Source: Ovis canadensis
Taxonomy: Eukaryota; Chordata; Mammalia; Artiodactyla; Bovidae
Direction of reading: 5' to 3'
Assembly: GCF_042477335.2 (NCBI RefSeq)
Contig: NC_091727.1
Span: 128,247,501 to 128,311,500, forward strand
DNA: 64,000 nt
This document shows, piece after piece, positions 60,277-64,000 of this stretch. A model generated the notes under the pieces. It ran no database searches, had not been told where the DNA came from, and saw nothing but the letters and a program-made list of their open reading frames with translations. The position numbers and the translations under genes were made by a program. How positions within the stretch are numbered: position 1 is the stretch's first letter; every line of letters begins with the position of its first letter.

Positions 60277-60905
60277 GATTGGAATGGAAACTGACCTTTT
60301 CCAGTCCTGTGGCCATTGTTGAGTTTTTCAAATTTGCTGGCATCTTGAGTGTAGCACTTTATTTTTCTTTCTTTCTTTCTTTCTTTTTTTTTTTTTTTTT
60401 ACCATTTATCATTTATCACTTTAGTAGCATTATCTTTTAGGTTCTGAAATAGTTCAGCAGGAATTCCATCACCTCCGCTAGCTTTGTTCATAGTAATGCT
60501 TCCCAAGACCCACTTGACTTCACACTCCAGGATGTCTGACTTGAGGTGAGTGACCACACCATCATGGTTATCCAGGTCATTAAGACTATTTTTGTATAGT
60601 TTGTCTATGTATTCTTGACACCTCTTTTTAACTTCTGATGCTCTTGTTAGGTCCTTACCATTTCTGTCCTTTATTGTACCCATATTTGCATGAAATGTTC
60701 GCTTGCTATCTCCAATTTTCTTGAAGTGTTTCCCATTCTATTGTTTTCCGATATTCCTTTGCATTGTTTACTTAAGAAGGCTTTCTTATCTCTCCTTCCT
60801 ATTCTTTGGAACTCTGCATTCAGTTGAGTATATCTTTCTTTTCTCCTTTACCTTTCACTTCAATTCTTTTCTCAGCTATTTGCCTTCTTGCATTTCTTTT
60901 TCTAA
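60277..60905 (-). mobile_element. BovB LINE, internal fragment
   Basis: In reverse it encodes the region between endonuclease and RT (MGTIKDRNGKDLT...EYIDKLYKNSLNDLDNHDGVVTHL...ASGGDGIPAELFQ). A pyrimidine-rich run (about 60360-60420, CTTT repeats then T) splits it. Both ends of the element are missing. Confidence 0.85.
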
Positions 60906-60914
60906 CTAGATTAG

Positions 60915-61065
60915 TGTTTCCTAAATCTTGCTGCATGTGAGACTCATAGAGAGATACAGCAATGAGAATTTAAAATACTGATTCTAGGGCCTCTCCCTAC
61001 TCCTGACCTACTGAATTAGAGTATAATATGGTGGGCATCTATGGTTTTTAAAAACATCACCAGTA
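60915..61065 (+). mobile_element. MER5A-like hAT DNA-transposon remnant
   Basis: Phrases ACTGATTCTAGGGCCTC and CTGACCTACTGAATTAGAGT fit the short non-autonomous MER5A pattern. No coding sequence. Confidence 0.5.
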
Positions 61066-61109
61066 AGTCAGATACATATATACCAGAGCTCATGAATTGT
61101 GGGTTGCAT

Positions 61110-62390
61110 GTCAGTTCAGTCGCTCAGTCGTGTCCGACTCTTTGCCACCAAATGGATTGCAGCACGCCAGGCCTCCCTGTCCTTCACCAACTCCCAGAGC
61201 TTGCTCACACTCATGTCCATTGTGTCAGTGATGCCATCAAACCATCTCATCCTCTGTTGTCCCCTTCTCCTCCTGCCTTTAATCTTTCCCAGCATCAGGG
61301 TATTTTCCAATGAGTCAGTTCTTCACATAGTGGCCAAAGGATTGGAGTTTCAGCTTCAGCATCAGTCCTTCCAAAGTAAATTCAGGATTGATTTCCTTTA
61401 GGATGGACTGGTTGGATCTCCTTGCAGTCCAAGGGACTCTCAAGAGCCTTCTCCAACTCCACAATTCAAAAGCTTTCTTTATAGTCCAACTCTCACATCC
61501 ATTCATGACTACTGGAAAAACCATAGCTTTGACGAGACAGACCTTTGTCGGTAAAGTAATGTCTGCTTTTCAATAGATTGTCTAGGTTGGTCATAGTTTT
61601 TCTTCCAAGGAGCAAGTGTCTTTTTCTTTCATGGGTACAGTCACCATCTACAGTGATTTTGGAGCCCAAGAAAACAAAGCCTCTTAGTTTCCATTGTTTC
61701 CCCATCTATTTGCCATGAACTGATGGGACCAGATGCCATGATCTTAGTTTTCTGAATGTTGAGTTTTAAACCAGCTTTTTCACTCTCCTCTTTCACTTTC
61801 ATCAAGAGGCTCTTTAGTTCTTCCTCATTTCCTGCCATCATGGTGGTGTCATCTGCATATCTGAGGTTATTGATATTTCTGCTGGCAATCTTGATTCCAG
61901 CTTGTGCTTCATCCAGTATGGCATTTTGCATGATGTACTCTGCATATAAGCAGGGTGACAATATACAGCTTTGACATACTCCTTTCCCAGTTTGGAACCA
62001 GTCTGTTGTTCCATGTCTGGTTCTAACTGTTGCTTCTTGACCTGCATACAGATTTCTCAGGAGGCAGGTAAGGTGGTCTGGTATTCCTATCTCTTTCAGA
62101 ATTTTCCAGTTTTTGTGATCCATACAGTCAAAGGTTTTGGCGTAGTCAATAAAGCAAGCAAGTAAGTAAGTGTTAGTTGCTCCTTCATGGCTCTTTGCGA
62201 CCCCATGGACTGCAGCCCACCAGGCCCCTCTGTCCATGAGATTTTCCAGGCAAGGATGCTGGAGTGGGTTGCCATTTCCTTGTCCAGGGGATCTTCCCAA
62301 CCCGGGGATTGAACCCAGGTCTCCTGCACTGCAGACAGACTCTTTACTGACTGAGCTACAAGGGAAGCCCAGTCAATAAAACAGAAGTTA
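61110..62390 (-). mobile_element. BovB LINE, 5'-truncated, with a nested SINE
   Basis: Reverse copy with a (TCAGT) 3' end, C-terminal frames, YADD part (NNLRYADDTTMMAGNEEELKSL) and FIDYAKTFDCMDHKNWK. It is split at 62157-62370 by a SINE. Several frame breaks. Confidence 0.9.
62157..62370 (-). mobile_element. Bov-tA SINE inside BovB
   Basis: Flanked by AGTCAATAAAGCA (62144-62156) and AGTCAATAAAACA (62371-62383), which are BovB sequence. The insertion is therefore younger than the BovB. Confidence 0.92.
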
Positions 62391-62884
62391 AATAAAAAAA
62401 CCATCCATTCTCGTGGGTTGCATGAGTAGGTGCTAAGATTTGGTGCTCTCAGCAAAGTAATCCAGACAGGTGAGATGCTGTTTTGCTTATTTCCCTTTCC
62501 ACAGGCATGAGCAAGAGTTTGGATAAGACTTAACTGCCTACTCTGTTGCCTGAGTAATTAGAATTTTCTGAGGCAAATGGTCATTATGTCAGGGAGATAC
62601 AGTGAGGACAGTCAGGTCTGCAAGGAGCTATTCACCTGTACTAGGTAAAGAGATGGCAGGTGGGAACGTTCCAAAACAAGCCATTCAGCCTGGGTACTGC
62701 ACCTGAGGGCTGATGGTTCCACTTTTCACTGCCTTTGATGCCCTTTCTAGGCTGGCAACTGCCAAGCCCAAGATTGAGCAAATGAGCCTATAAACGCAGT
62801 GAGGAAGATCTCTTTCTTCTAGAAAGGATGTGGCAAGAGTTTGATTAGGAGTCCACTCCCTTTATGGAGGCAAATCAATCTTAT

Positions 62885-62990
62885 GGAAAGATCATGAACT
62901 TTGAAATCCAATGGACCTTGAGTCTCACTCTGGCTCTACTACATACTACCTAATTTGACTTCTAGTAGCCTCAGTTTTCCTGTATGCTGC
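62885..62990 (+). mobile_element. MIR SINE fragment
   Basis: GAACTTTGAAATCCAATGGAC and CTAGTAGCCTCAGTTTTCC fit MIR. Confidence 0.6.
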
Positions 62991-63014
62991 ATGGAATTTT
63001 GGGGAAATTATGGT

Positions 63015-63368
63015 GCTGAAGAAGATTCTTGAGAGTCCCTTGGACTGCGAGGAGATCAAATTAGTCAATCCTAAATGAAATCAACCCTGAATATTCATTG
63101 GAAGGACTGATGCTGAAGCTGAAGCTCCAGTACTTTGCCACTTGATGAGAGGAGTTGACTCATTGGACAAGACCCTGATGCTGGGAAAGATTGAGGGCAG
63201 GAGAAGGGGGCGACAGAGGATGAGATGGTTGGATGGCATCATCGACTCAATGGTCATGACTTTGAGCAAGCTCCAGGAGATGGTGAAGGACAGGGAAGCC
63301 TGGAGTGCTGCATCCCATGGGGGCACAAAGAGTCAGATATGACTTAGTGACTAAACAGCAACAACCAC
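63015..63368 (+). mobile_element. BovB LINE, old 3' end
   Basis: Encodes the last BovB residues (LEKTLMLG-like) with a CAGCAACAACCACC tail instead of the (CTGAA) end of the younger copies. Confidence 0.85.
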
Positions 63369-63794
63369 CCAGTCATTTTGAATCAATATTGTTTCTAAAA
63401 TAGAAATAAGTACCTGCTAGAGGTAGAAGCTTGTTCTTATATGAATATAGGGAAGCCACATCAGCCATGTCTTTTCCCCTACACATGGATAGAATTTCAC
63501 CTGGTTCACAGATGCTCTTGTGTCAAGCATTTGCTATCAATAAATTTTTAAAGCCAAGATTTCTGGACTGCAGGTGAGTTGAATTTGTAAATACCCCTAT
63601 GATCTGGGAAAAAAAAAAAAAACACACGAACAAAAAACTACAGACTTTGGGCTGCAATAGAAAAGCTAAGAGCAATAACCAGCAGATTGGGGTCTTCCCA
63701 ACTTAACAAGAACATACTCTATCTTTACAGGGCTATTTACAAGAGGAAACCCTTAAGAAACATTTACTTGTGCCTTATAATAACATACTTGCTC

Positions 63795-63910
63795 TGAGCT
63801 TTTGGCTCAGATCTGCCACTTAACTAGCTTGGAGACTGGGAAATTCACTTTTCTGGGCCTCGGCTTCTAAAGTTGTTAAAGCAGGGGACTAAAGTAGACA
63901 ACATTCTTCT
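63795..63910 (+). mobile_element. MIR SINE fragment
   Basis: TCTGCCACTTAACTAGCTTGG and TTTCTGGGCCTCGGCTTCT fit MIR. The rest of 63,369-64,000 shows no gene. Confidence 0.55.
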
Positions 63911-64000
63911 AGCAGTCAAACTTGAAGATTCCATGGGAGTTCCGAGATAGAACTGGATGGAGACTTATTCTTGGAAGGCAAGCTAGGGCCTTGTCTTCTT

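Overview
This window is mammalian nuclear DNA from a ruminant, most likely a bovid. The evidence is the dense load of ruminant-only repeats: RTE-clade BovB LINEs, tRNA-Glu/BovB-derived Bov-tA SINEs, dimeric Bov-A2 SINEs, and a young ruminant-type L1. The host genes are testis-type: H2B variants of the H2BW (H2BFWT/H2BFM) family, which lie on Xq22 in human. An X-chromosome origin is therefore likely, but it is inferred rather than seen.

Layout. 1-~9,300 holds a block with an H2BW copy whose reading frame is broken (copy A, minus strand, 4805-5250), its decayed promoter and many SINEs. 9,500-16,000 is mostly old L1 and L2-like LINE sequence with young SINEs. 16,034-22,765 is a long minus-strand BovB with a second BovB inserted in the opposite direction. 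22,765-~27,400 is a paralogue of the ~2,665-9,300 block. It carries the one intact H2BW gene (copy B, minus strand, 26030-26530) behind a well-formed TATA/CRE/CCAAT/RFX-box promoter. About 29,150-33,180 and 42,560-58,594 are two arms of an old inverted duplication. The left arm ends in a third, plus-strand H2B fossil (about 32948-33181). The right arm is enlarged by a 9.6 kb L1, BovB copies and a FAM209 retrocopy with a complete ORF (47031-47573, minus strand). 34,424-38,853 is the low-copy spacer between the arms, with ancient MIR pieces. 59,400-60,200 is a GC-rich, promoter-like stretch with two possible first-exon splice donors. 60,277-63,368 is BovB fragments again, and the window ends in ordinary old repeat and unrecognised sequence.

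How it fits together. The few real genes are a histone variant and a sperm-head membrane protein family, and both lie just downstream of a perfect TGACGTCA cAMP-response element of the sort used by CREM-driven spermatid genes. Everything else is duplication and retrotransposition. Bases 1-404 match 58191-58594 with 15 mismatches and no gaps. Several SINE and LINE insertions are present in one paralogue and absent from the other, so they can be ordered in time. I see no rRNA, tRNA genes, CRISPR arrays or prokaryotic features, and no element I can assign to a retrovirus or other virus family.
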